From positions 13,005,463 to 13,069,462 of the forward strand of contig NC_058137.1 in assembly GCF_011075055.1 (NCBI RefSeq): a DNA stretch of 64,000 nucleotides, in the 5' to 3' direction. Below, piece after piece: positions 34,640 to 45,419 of the stretch. A program made the translations under genes and the position numbers. Position 1 is the stretch's first letter. Each line of letters opens with the position of its first letter. Origin of the DNA: Mangifera indica. Lineage: Eukaryota; Streptophyta; Magnoliopsida; Sapindales; Anacardiaceae. Below the pieces are notes generated by a model. The model did no database searches. It saw nothing but the letters and a program-made list of their open reading frames with translations, and was not told the origin of the DNA.

Positions 34640-35720
34640 ATTATGATGATGTGAATCATACTTATTAGGTAAAATGGACAAAACACGTTTCACTGGACAT
34701 AGTGAAAAGGTGATTGAATTGTTAGAGATCATTTAAAATAATGTGTGTGGGCCTATGATAGTACATACTAGATATGGGAAGCCTACTTCGTCACATTTAA
34801 TAATGACCTCACTAGATATGGCTATGTGTTTTTGTTGAAACATAAGTCTAAATTTTTTGATAAATTCAAAGAATTCAAGCACAAGATATAGAAGCAACTT
34901 AGGGAACAAATTAAAATCCCTCACAGTAAATATGAAAGTGTATACCTAAGTACTGAATTTAAAGGATATCTAAAGGAACGTAGGATAGTCTCTCAACATA
35001 AGATACCTATTGGGTAACTTAACCAAAGCACCATCACTGAACAAAGTGAAAGGGCGATTGAACTGTTAGGGATCATTCACAATGATGTGTGTCGGCTTAT
35101 GACAATACATACTATATATAAGGAAGTCTACTTCGTCACATTTATTATTGACCTCAGTAGATATGACTATGTGTTTTTGTTTAACATAAGTTTGAATGCT
35201 TGATAAATTCAAAGAATTTAAGAACGAGATAGAGAAGCAACTTGAAAAACAAATTAAAATCTTTTATAATGATTGTAGAAGTGAATACCTAAGTACTGAA
35301 TTCAAAGGATACCTAAAAAAACATGGGACAGTTTTTCAACTCACTTCTTTAGTTACCCCATAACATAATGGTGTGTCTGAACAAAAGAATAAGACCTTGA
35401 TAAAAATGGTTAGGTCTATAATGAGTTTTATCGATCTACTTATGTCTTTCTAAGGACGTACCCTAAAAACTACTACCTATACACTAAACCATGTCCCATC
35501 TAAATCTATGGACAAAACTTCTTATAAGTTGTGGACTAAATGAGAGCCCAATCTAGAATACTTGAAGATTTGGAACTATGAAGTTTATATCAAGAAATTG
35601 ACTTCGAACAAGTTGAATGCTAAGTCCAAAAAGTGTATTTCTGTGGGGTACCCAAAAAAAACTAAGGGATACTATTTCTACCATCTGAAAGAGTAAAAAG
35701 GTTTTATTTCTCGTACTAGC
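34640..35720 (+). pseudogene. Copia integrase remnant with internal duplication
   Basis: Broken frames contain HNDVCGPM-like segments (twice), LSRYDYVFLF, KFKEFKNEIEKQLEKQIKI, RSEYLSTEFKGYLKKHG, HNGVSEQKNKTL and KCISVGYPKKTKGYYFYHLK, i.e. integrase core plus C-terminal part. The first half occurs twice with an offset of about 344 bases (from 34701 and from 35045). Numerous stops. Confidence 0.85.
34701..35390 (+). repeat. Tandem duplication, about 344-base unit, in integrase
   Basis: Unit 1 (from 34701) and unit 2 (from 35045) share AGTGAAARGGYGATTGAAYT, CTACTTCGTCACATTTA and TACCTAAGTACTGAATTYAA with clear divergence. Unit 1 ends in unrelated sequence before unit 2. Confidence 0.8.
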
Positions 35721-36099
35721 ATGTTTTTTAAAAAAGAATATATTTTTAAAGGACCACTAAGAGAAGGGTGGAACTCGATGAAGTTCTTGTACCATAAGAT
35801 ATCACAAATGTTGGACAGGATGATATGCTATCATAGATGGTTGATCATAAGGAAGTCCTTTAACTTAGAGAGAAATAACGTTAGAGCACATAAAAGCTTT
35901 GTAGATATACAAGAATACATCATAAGCCAGAAAGATTTGGTTTTCTTATAACTCAACATAACAACATATTGCTCATCTTTGATGATGAACCTAAGACTTA
36001 CGATAACATTATCTCAAATCAAGATTTTGATAAAATTTGAATGTCATAAAATTTGAAATAGACTTTATATATCAGAACCAAGTATAGACTCTTGTTGAT

Positions 36100-36963
36100 G
36101 CACCTAAATGAGTAAAACTCATAGGGTGTAAATGGTTTTCAAAAATAAAACTGACATAGAAGGTAACATGCATACCTATAAAGCACAATTGGTTACCAAA
36201 GGTTTTATTCAAAAATATAGCATTGACTATAATAAAACCTTTTACCAGTCATTATGCTTAAGTCTATTAGGATTATGTTTGTTATTGTTGCATAACATGA
36301 CTATGAAATCTTTCAGATAGATGTCAAAACTATCTTCTAGGATAGTAACCTTGTAGAAGACATCTATATAAGGTAACCTGATGGTTTTGTTCTTACTAGA
36401 TAGGCTAATAAAGTATGCAAGTTATAAAATTCCATTTATAGGCTTAAGCAAGCTTTTAGAAGCTAGAATATTCGTTTTGATGAAGTTGTATGAGAGTTTG
36501 ATTTTATCAAAAATGGAGATGAGTCGTAAGTGTATAAGATGGTAAATAGGAGCATAGTTTGCATTTCTAGTATTTTATGTTGATAACATCTTGATTATTA
36601 GAAATGACATATCGAACTTGTAATCGGCAAAGACTTGATTATCCAAGTGTTTCTCTATGAAAGACTTAGGGGAAGCAACCTACATTCTTAGGAATAAAAT
36701 TTATTGATATAGAGAGTATAGATTGTTTGTCCTAAGTCAAAATACGTACAAAGATAAAATGTTGACAACATTTTTTATAGAGGAATCCAAGAAAGGATTT
36801 CTACCTATATCCTATGATGTATATCTTTTGAAAAATATGTGTTTATCTTCATAATCTAAAAAAGATAAGATAAGTAGGATCTCATATGTCTCGACTATAA
36901 AATCAATCATATACATCTTATTATGTACAAGACTTGATATTTCATAGCCTTGAGCATTTGCAA
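36100..36963 (+). pseudogene. Copia reverse transcriptase remnant
   Basis: Frames contain GCKW, MVFKNKTDIEGNMHTYKAQL, VTKGFIQKYSIDYNKTF and a later FLVFYVDN-like stretch near 36575 in the palm. Stops are frequent. Interrupted at 36973 by the Mutator-like element and resumes at 37961. Confidence 0.82.
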
Positions 36964-36972
36964 TAGATATTA

Positions 36973-37960
36973 GGCCAAAGGACTATTTCTTACCCAAGGT
37001 ATGCTGCAGTCCCAAGTTTCCCCTTTTAACTTTAATAATCCTAAATATTCACTTATGAGCAGTTAAAATTAACGAAACCCTAACCCCTTAAAATTTTATC
37101 TCTTTTTGTCCCCCTAAACTTTAGAAACTAAAAGTTTCTCTTAGCCTAAGTTTTAAACAATAATGGTTTCCTCTTAGGTTTTGTTTTGAGATCTCCGATG
37201 CCATTTATGGCTCCATTGTCAATGGCCTCTTCCTTACAAAGTTTTCTCTCCCTCTGAAAGTTTCTTCTCTATCTATTTGGATGCTAGATCGATGTCGGAA
37301 GAGCCGTGAAAGATGAAAAACTTTATCAAGGAAGATAAAGTTTTTCATCCTCTCAGACGAAGACGAAGATGAAGATGAAGTTATTGTCTTCATTTGAGAA
37401 GACAGTCATCTTCCAATACTAGATGATCATCTTCCTATAAAAAGACTTCTGGGAAAACAATTGTCTTTCTAGATGAAGATGATAGCTTCATCTTTGTTTA
37501 GAAAGACGAAGAGCTTTGTCTTCCCCGATGAAGCTCTTCATCTTCCTCGACAAGGCTCTTCGCCTTCCCCGACGAGGCTTTTCACCTTCCATAAATCCTC
37601 TAACATCGATCGGGTATCCAAATAGGAGGAGAGAAACCATCAGAAAGAGAGTAAACTTTGGGAAAGAAAGATTATCAGCAATAGCATCGAAAATGACATT
37701 GGAGATCTCAAAACAAAACCCTATAGGGAAATTGTCATTTTTTAAAACTTAGGTTAGGGGCAACTTTTAGTTTTTAAAATTTAGGGGGGCAAAAAGAGAT
37801 TATATTTTAGTTTATTTTTAATATTATAGAAAAAATAACGATTTTACCCTTACTATCGTTAATTTTAGTTGCTATTGGAAGGGTATTTGGGATTATTAAA
37901 GTTAAAAAAGGGGAAACTTGGGAATGCAGCATACCTTAGGTGGGAAATAGTCCTTTGGCC
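36973..37960. mobile_element. Foldback Mutator-like non-autonomous element, copy 3
   Basis: A 988-bp element flanked by TAGATATTA (36964-36972) and TGGATATTA (37961-37969), a 9-bp duplication with one change. It begins GGCCAAAGGACTATTTCTTA and ends AGTCCTTTGGCC. Arms pair over hundreds of bases (GGAAACTTGGGAATGCAGC against GCTGCAGTCCCAAGTTTCC). The centre is built of GAAGAC/GTCTTC and CTTCATC words. No transposase. Confidence 0.9.
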
Positions 37961-37969
37961 TGGATATTA

Positions 37970-38562
37970 ATCTGACCTAGGTAAAAAAAACTGAATGGTT
38001 TTCAAGAACATCCTGAAGTACTTGAAAAGGATTAGACATGTGTTCTTGGTTTATTAAGAGATTTTAAACTCATTTTTAGATGTTACAGTGATGTCAATTT
38101 CCCAATTGATCAAGATGACTTTAAATCACAATTTGGGTTTGTATTTTATTTGAATGGTGATGCAATAAGCTAGAAAAGCTTTAAGCAAAATACAATGACT
38201 AATTCTATAAAAGAGGCTAAGTACATTACTCTTTCAAAAATAACAAAAAAGACTATATGGATCAAAAAGTTCATGATAGAACTTGGAGTGGTTCCAAGAT
38301 TATTGAGCTGATTGAGCTCTATTACGGCAACAATGAAGTGATTGCTCAAGCAGAAGAGTCATGGTCTCATCAAAGGTCCAAACACATACTCAGATGATAT
38401 CATCTTATTTGAAAGATTATTCAATAAAGTGGCATACATATATAGAGGATTGATATAGATAACAATTTGGATGATCCATTAACAAAATCTTTATCACAGT
38501 AGAAATATGATAAGTACGTACTAGGATTGGGCATTAAATACATGACTGATTAGTTATAATGC
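37970..38562 (+). pseudogene. Copia RNase H remnant
   Basis: Shows a FKNILKYLKR stretch at the RT/RNase H link, later a YCDNN-like and QAKEPRSHQRSKH-like region near 38310-38380 in broken frame, and LDDPLTKSLSQ followed by KYDKYVLGLGIKYMTD near the end, typical of the copia RNase H C-terminus. The PPT follows immediately. Confidence 0.8.
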
Positions 38563-38573
38563 AAGTGAGAGAT
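38563..38573 (+). other. Copia polypurine tract
   Basis: AAGTGAGAGAT directly precedes the LTR start TGTTAAGG. Confidence 0.75.
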
Positions 38574-40342
38574 TGTTAAGGTAGATACTCTAAAGCCAAT
38601 AAATTTGACATTTGTAATTATAATTTATCTCATTAATTATTAAAAGGTTTTATAGTTATTTAGTTCATATCTTTGTCTATTATATGATTCTGCAAATAAT
38701 ATGCTCTTAGAATAGTAGAATTATGACAAGAGGATCAGACGACTAATCGTGGGAACCTTATACACACATTAGATGACCATTCTAGAAATGTCTATAATCC
38801 TGACATTACAATGATAAGGGCACATGTAATGATGATAGGATTATCATAGTGTTGAGTGACCTCATCGAAAAGTGGCAATAGTTCTCACCCATTGAAGCCA
38901 TTTGCTAACAGCTTGGTACAACACATGAGTACACATTGTAGATATGTTCATTGGACAAACCGCACTAAGGGATATCTATATAGATGGTTACTCTAGTATA
39001 TATGAAACAAATCCTCTGAACATCATGGGTGCATGTGATCCTTTGACTTAAGGTTGCTAGATTATCTCATGTAAAGATTGGTATAGTTTGATACTATCTA
39101 ACGTATCTTGTAATAAGGGTATCATAAAGATAGTGAATAACCATATTGTAAGATACATGAAGGTTATGGTTGATCAATAAATGATTCGTTACTCTTGAAC
39201 ATAGGAGAAGATATCCTATATACAAATTCTAAAAGACATTTATGACTGTTTGAATCTGTGGTCATAGTGGGATGAGGTTATAACCTAATCCATGCAAATC
39301 ATTAATGTGTGTTAGCTCATATTGAGAAACTACTAAGATAGACATACTTTTATGTCTCAACCTAAAGAGATATTGGTTTACGAAAGTATTGAATTGTACA
39401 TAACTATGATGTTTTAAAAGCTTATAGAGATGTTTGTTGACACTCTGTCATCTTGATGGCCATAATATTTTACTAGAGGCCAATCTTGGTCTAAGTTTGA
39501 ATTCAAATACTATTAGTTTGAAAGAAAGCTTATAGGTCATACACATTAAGGGGTTGATACGAACCAAGAGGCAAGGATAGTTTGCCAATAATCCTAAGAT
39601 CACAGAAAGAAAGAAACGTATAGATGTGTTTTGACTAGAATCATTTGGTTATACACTGTTGGTTTTACTTAGACCCACTTAGGAGTCCAATCAAGCAAGG
39701 CCAAATGATGGATGTAAGTCAACTAGTTGAGTTAACTCATGGGTAAGGTGTTTTAATTAAATAAAGATTCTTCAAAGTCCTTGTTTGATAGAAAGTCTAG
39801 ATTGAGTTGAAATCTTAATGTAATTAGAATTCCTATGTATTAAAACTTTCAATAAATTAAAAGTCTTAATTTAATAAGAACTCTTGGACGTCTTATCACT
39901 TAAGTAGTTAGAGTTCTAACTAACTTAGGATTCATGCACACATTATAAATAAAGGTGTTTATTTTGAATCAAATTTTTTTAACACAACAATCCAAAACAC
40001 ATACATCCTAAACACGTCTCTATGCCTAGAATCTTGTTAACATAAGCTTCCATATCTTTATGCCTTAGTAGCCTTTTTTTTTTTTTATTACGTCTCATTT
40101 GTACTCTATGTAGATACTAAGACGCTGCCTTAAGATGGTTTGATAACAATCTTTACATAGCCACATAAAGTCTTGAAGAAGCCAACAACATAGGTATAAA
40201 AACTAAACACCTTATATGTATTTCACATGTTCATGAATCTATGCATTAAAACGAGTATCTTGGATGGACTTGAGGATCTTTGATAATTTTAAAATTTTTA
40301 ATTCTACTATGTTGCCAGTTAACGATGCCCTAAAACCTTACA
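38574..40342 (+). repeat. 3' copia LTR
   Basis: 1769 bp, TGTTAAGGTAGATACTC to CCTAAAACCTTACA. It matches 59874-61575 throughout and carries a TATA-like ATTATAAATAAAGG at about 39943-39956, consistent with an LTR promoter. Confidence 0.85.
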
Positions 40343-41801
40343 CACCATATGAATGACATATGGGATGTCACATACTTATACCAGGTTTTTGAGAAACCAA
40401 CAAAGATTGTTTGGTATTAGTCATCAGGGATGACACAAACATTCAAGTTTGGGGCATAGGGTGTCGAGATATTGGATGGGCATCTGGGATATTAATGTAA
40501 CATCTAGAATACCGCAACTAGATATGATACAAAATATCTTTATTTATACTACTGTTTTGTTATTGTGTGTATAAGATCAAAAAGTCCTTGTGATTTTGTA
40601 GGTAAGATTATAGAATGATGAAGCGACAATAGAGCCAACTGATCAACCTGAGACATTGCATAGGCGAGGGCATTTTCATCAATTGTACTCATGAATTTTA
40701 TTTATATTTATTCATGTATTGATTTTGCAATTTGAGATATTATTCACTTAAGTTTTGTAAACTTGGATTTCAGACATGTGGTTTGGATTGGATTAATGAT
40801 TCATATTTGTTAACACACATTTTGGGATTATGGGTATTTAAATATTTAAAAATATATTGCATTTATTTTATTACTACACAGATTACGAAATGTTTTAAGA
40901 TAACATATCTCTTCGAGTACATATTCCGGATATGGGTATGTATAGAGAGAAAGACGCTACATTTTTTTTATTAGAGCGTAGTTTTAAGAACTCAAAAATT
41001 TTAAGTTTATGTATTTGCATAAATCTTTTAAGTAGCCCCTCATATAACATTGACCACTATAAATATTATCTAACCTGTATTTAAGTTATGATTTATATCT
41101 TTGAGCATGTTTGTTGTTTTAGGATGGGGAGATCCACAAAGAATGAAGACAGGTAAAGTCATTGAAATCATTGGTTGAGATATTACCGTTAACTTATTTA
41201 TTCTTCATTGCTTTATTTATCAATCAAATATTTACTTACCAAAATTACCACTTTACTATAAGGTATAGCCATTTAATAACTTGATAATCCAAATTCATAA
41301 AATTGTCATAATTACAATGATGGCAACAAATATCACTCTTAGTCCACTAAAGAAAAATGATGAATGAACAAAAGGAGGTTTGTCAAATGCTCTGACCGAT
41401 GAATTTCTTAAGTTTCATGGGAGCTACCAAATACGACAATAACGACGTGACCTTGTTTTGACATGTTTTCCCTTGCCATTGTAATCACCTCAATAAGGTC
41501 TACTTGTTGAGCTTAGTGGAATGGTTAGCCTCCCAAGGTTTGAAGAAAGAAAAGGAAGAAATGCGCACTCTTGCCCTTAGCATGGGTAACCTGCATAAGG
41601 CTACCCATAACAACTTTTAGTGGAGGGCCTTTAAGGCATGACCTCTTCTCCCTTGGTTCCCTTGCCCTTTTCCCTTTATTCATGCCAAGATAAAGGGCAT
41701 GTTTTCCCTCTATCCATTGTGGACTTGGCATAGATGGGCAAGTAAGGCTGTTGGTTAGAAAAGTTGCTCATCCAAGGTAAGGCCTAGCTTTTGACCTCTA
41801 T
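40343..41801. other. Unassigned repeats; LTR-like start at 40496
   Basis: TGTAACATCTAGAATACCGC at 40496 resembles a gypsy LTR start; the following 500-700 bases are AT-rich without domains and the end is unclear. 41300-41800 has no recognised feature; short frames there lack motifs. Confidence 0.35.
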
Positions 41802-43059
41802 TAGTCTTGGCCACGGTTCATGAACTGGTGGTTTCAGTTCGAAACCCTTGATTCATGGTTTGAAAAAATAAAGACCCTGAACCAAAACTGTAATAAGACG
41901 ATTCATAACCGGTTCAAAACAGATGGTTTCGGTTCATGACCCCAGTTCGAAACCGACATTGAACCGTCAATTCTAATACATGATCTTGATTTAATTTTAA
42001 AATTTTTAATTACAATAATTGAAAATTAAAAGAAATACTTGAACTTAATTTTTCAATTAAGCTTCCTACGTATCTTCTTGGGGTTTAGAAGAATCAATGC
42101 CTACGTAGTTCTTTTACCTTTGCATATCTAATAGTTGACAGTATCCCCTTATTTTATCATTCACCTCCACTATCTTAAGTATTATTTCCTGTCATCGAAC
42201 TATCCGTACTTAAATCAAACGATTCAATAAAATTAATAAATAAAATTAATTTTATTACCGAAAGAATTTTCACTACTTGTCATTTTTTGATAATAAATAA
42301 AATTAATTATATAAATAAATTATATGATTAATTATGAAAGATAATAAAAAATAATAAATAAAATTAATTATAGAAATAATTTCTATAATTAATTATGAAT
42401 TGTATAATAAAAATTGAAATTGAAATTAATAAAAAATTAAGAAATAATTTAATTAAATTTAAGAGAATTTGATTGAATTGAAAGATTAAGAAAGTATTAA
42501 AAACTGAAAGAATGAGAATGAGAGTTTGAAGGATTGAGTGAGAGAGTGGAGAGATTGAAATTTGAATGGATATATATATAGGAAAAAAATTTTAAAAAAA
42601 AATTAAATAATAGGGGGTGAAATGGGATTTTGAAAATTGCAGGGGACCAAAGAGGATTCTCAGCCATTAACAAAGGAATACTGCACTCAATCCAGCATCA
42701 AAAAAAGGTAGTTGTCCATCCCTACTCCGGGTCTTTTCAAATGTGCAAGGGACGGTCCCCTGCACATTTTGCAATGAACCAACGGTTCCCTGTGCAGGGA
42801 ACCGTTGGTTCTTTAATAAATTTTAAAAAATAAAAAAATTTTAAAATTTTCTGGTTCAGTATAGTAAAACCATCGGTTCATAAACCAGATGTGAATCGAT
42901 GATTTTACGGTTCAAAATTAGATAAACCGGAACCAAACCACTAAATTTAGATTTCGGTTTCGGTTCAGTCCGTTTCTGGGTTTACCGGTTTCGGTTCAGA
43001 TTTGGGGCGAGCCAGTTTCGGTTTGGTTCACGGGTCAAACCGGCCCATGGCCAAGTCTA
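41802..43059. mobile_element. hAT-like non-autonomous element
   Basis: About 1258 bp with inverted ends TAGTCTTGGCCACGG and CCATGGCCAAGTCTA. Both subterminal zones are filled with GGTTCGGTTTC/GAACCGAAACC words, typical hAT subterminal motifs, and the centre is AT-rich. The 8-base flanks ACCTCTAT and GCTTATGT match at only 4 of 8 positions, so the target duplication is unproven. No transposase frame. Confidence 0.65.
42739..42811. repeat. Two adjacent palindromes
   Basis: 42776-42811 is a perfect inverted repeat: 17-base arms (GAACCAACGGTTCCCTG and complement) around TG. Just upstream AAATGTGCAAGGGACGG and TCCCCTGCACATTT form a second, slightly imperfect palindrome. Inside the hAT-like element. 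Confidence 0.9.
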
Positions 43060-44303
43060 GCTTATGTATTCTTGCTTTCTTATTTAATTAAAGGAGACAA
43101 GGAGTTTGTAGTCTCATATTTCTGGGAAGAAAAGAGTTAAAAATGTTTTCAAAAACTCGCATAAACAAATAATATTTTCAATCTACCTTAAGTAGTGAGT
43201 GATTATTGTTATTTTCTAGATGAACGAGGAAATGACACAACCTAAGGGACAAGGTCGTGTAGCTAGTAAGAGTAGCTCTTTGGCCTTTTGGGTACCATCC
43301 CTAATTACAAAAGTTTTGTATCTGTTTTTTTGTGAGTAACACCCCAAGTTGGTTTATGGTGATTAACTGCAAAAAGAGTAAACATAATTAGAGTCTAATG
43401 CATATAAAAATCAAAGGAAAGGCATACACCAATTAGATCTAAAACTAGACTACTACTTTGAATTTCCTATTGTGCGGATATGGGAAGATGTGAAACTTGC
43501 TTCTTCAATCACTCATATGGATAAGAAATAGAAGGCTTCCTCGATTACATGCTTCTTGAGCATGTAGAAATGGTGCAACTCCAAAATACTCCAATACAAC
43601 TTGTACAAATGAGTGCAAAGGAAGTCACCTTGCTTCACATGATAAACTTCAAGAAAAATGATAATTATTGAAAGTAAAATACAAAATTTAGAGTACAAAA
43701 AGAAAAAGAAAAAGAAAGATTCAACTAAGATAAACTACTAAACTAAAAGTTTTAATCAGATAAAAGTTAATAAGAAAAAAAGAAATAACTTACACAAAAA
43801 GAGAGAAAAATAAAACATATAAGATATAATGAAGCTAAAGATAATTTGGATGAATATTACAATGAGAAACTTATAGGGAAAAAAAAAAAAAAACAAGATT
43901 GCTATGAAAATTGAGAGGTTTACAATAATAATAAAGCTATTGCTTTTACATTTCAAGAAAATAAACACTAATATGTGTTTATATCACATTGATTTTTGTT
44001 TTGTTCAACTAAAAAATAATACATGTCATTATTTTTCCACGGAATTTGATTTGATTAATAAAAAACAAAATATTAAACTTAATAAATTAATAGTCACACA
44101 TATCCTGCACGTTTACTTATATTTCTATGGTCGCATGCAAGTTTTCGCAAACATATTCAATATATCTTGTCTCGTTTTCAACCCATATCCATCTCACCTA
44201 CACCTTTTTGACCTAATTTGAAGTTGATTTAGACCATCCATTTGTCAGCTCTAAATGCACTAAAATGGCCTACTTAAACAGTCTCACATATTTTAATAGT
44301 ATT
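43060..44303. other. Intergenic, nothing recognised
   Basis: AT-rich with poly-A/poly-T runs (for example 43880-43893). Open frames here are F/I/K-rich low complexity. Confidence 0.45.
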
Positions 44304-44438
44304 ATACATATAATTTTATGTATAAATAATAAATTATTATTATATAATTAGATTGATAAAAATTAAAAATAAAATAATAATTAATTATATGATAATATAT
44401 TATTATTTATATATAAAAATTATTCGTATAGTTTTATT
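44304..44438. repeat. Palindromic AT-rich MITE, copy 2
   Basis: Arms of about 50 bases (ATACATATAATTTTATGTAT... and complement) around an AT loop; same layout as 2351-2483. Confidence 0.5.
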
Positions 44439-44570
44439 ACATATATTTTACATAATATTTGTTCATAAGAGCTTGATTTAAACTTTTGCTTTTTATTATT
44501 AAAATAATAAAACGTCGGTGGGTATCCTTACTATAAATTTATTACTTATTTTTAATTTAGGACAATGCTA

Positions 44571-44749
44571 CATTATATATTTTGAGTATACAAAAAAAAT
44601 ATATATATAAAATATATTATCATATAATTAGATGTTATTTTATCTTTAATTTAAAATTACTGAATTATATAACTTAATCATATGATAATATGTTATTTGT
44701 ATACTAATTTTATGTATTCAAAATATGTACTAATAATTTTATTATTTTA
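44571..44749. repeat. Palindromic AT-rich MITE, copy 3
   Basis: Arms include ATTTTGAGTATACAAA / TTTGTATACTAATTTTATG and ATATTATCATATAATTAGATG with its complement. More diverged than the other copies. Confidence 0.5.
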
Positions 44750-45290
44750 TTTATTGTCATTGAAATATTTGTAAGGTAACGTTTGGTTTAGAGAATGTTT
44801 TATTATCAAAATTTAAAGATTTTCTTACCTTGAGTATTACGGGGTAAAATTTGATAAAGTTGTAGGTATGAATAATTATTATGTTTAGTTAGAGTTAATA
44901 AAAAACTCTTAGTATATTATTTTACTTAAAGACCTTTGTGTATAATTAATCTAAAATATTTTTTATATTATTTGTTATATGAATTGAAAATAAAATTATT
45001 TTTATCTCAAAAAATTAATAAATAATGATATAGTTATAATAAAATCAAAATTACATTAATAATATTTTAATATCTAAAATAAAGATAATAATCAAAGTAT
45101 CTTTTATATTATTTGTTATATTACCATCGATAATAAATAAGGGATAAAATCCAATACTACTTATAAATTAAATAAAATAATATAAATAATAAAAATAAAT
45201 TATAAGAGTAAGCTTTAATTCCCGTCTAACTAAAGGCTCCTGTAAGTCTTTTGGCCTTTCATAACTAAACCTAAGTGTAAGCAAGCCAAA
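44750..45290 (+). promoter_or_regulatory. AT-rich region upstream of the CCCH gene
   Basis: Very AT-rich sequence giving way at about 45240 to CT-rich leader-like sequence (CTTCTCTCTGCTTCCTTCCGC). The promoter is inferred from position; no single TATA box can be chosen among the many AT runs. Confidence 0.35.
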
Positions 45291-45299
45291 GTCTTCTCT

Positions 45300-45419
45300 C
45301 TGCTTCCTTCCGCTTTCGCTCTGCTACTCAAACCAGACAATGCTGAAACCCTCATTTTGGTCGCCTTCAATCTCACCAGTCTCTCATTTGGCTCGCTTTT
45401 CTTGTCTCTTTCACTCCAC
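45300..45419 (+). other. Probable non-coding first exon of the CCCH gene
   Basis: CT-rich leader ending in CAC|GTAAGT at 45419/45420, a strong donor. The matching acceptor would be TTGTACTTCAG at 48280, 49 bases before the start codon. An ATG at 45340 opens a short upstream frame. Inferred from splice signals only; the transcription start is not determined. Confidence 0.5.

Larger units (their letters stand above)
34046..40342 (+). mobile_element. Decayed Ty1-copia retrotransposon
   Basis: Truncated 5' LTR (34046-34525), pol remnants on the plus strand in copia order (integrase, RT, RNase H), PPT, and a full 3' LTR (38574-40342). The 5' LTR end, PBS, gag and protease are deleted at a junction near 34525. 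A Mutator-like element (36973-37960) splits RT from RNase H. Flanks GATGC and CACCA do not match, so the two LTRs may not come from one intact insertion. Confidence 0.78.

Noticed and set aside
34041..40347. Target duplication for the copia element
   Set aside because: The flanks GATGC and CACCA do not match; the 5' end may derive from another insertion or be decayed.
41525..41731. 68-codon minus-strand frame
   Set aside because: No homology-like motif, no splice context, surrounded by repeats.
42630..42833. 67-codon frame over the palindromes
   Set aside because: It lies inside a hAT-like element and reads through inverted repeats; no domain.
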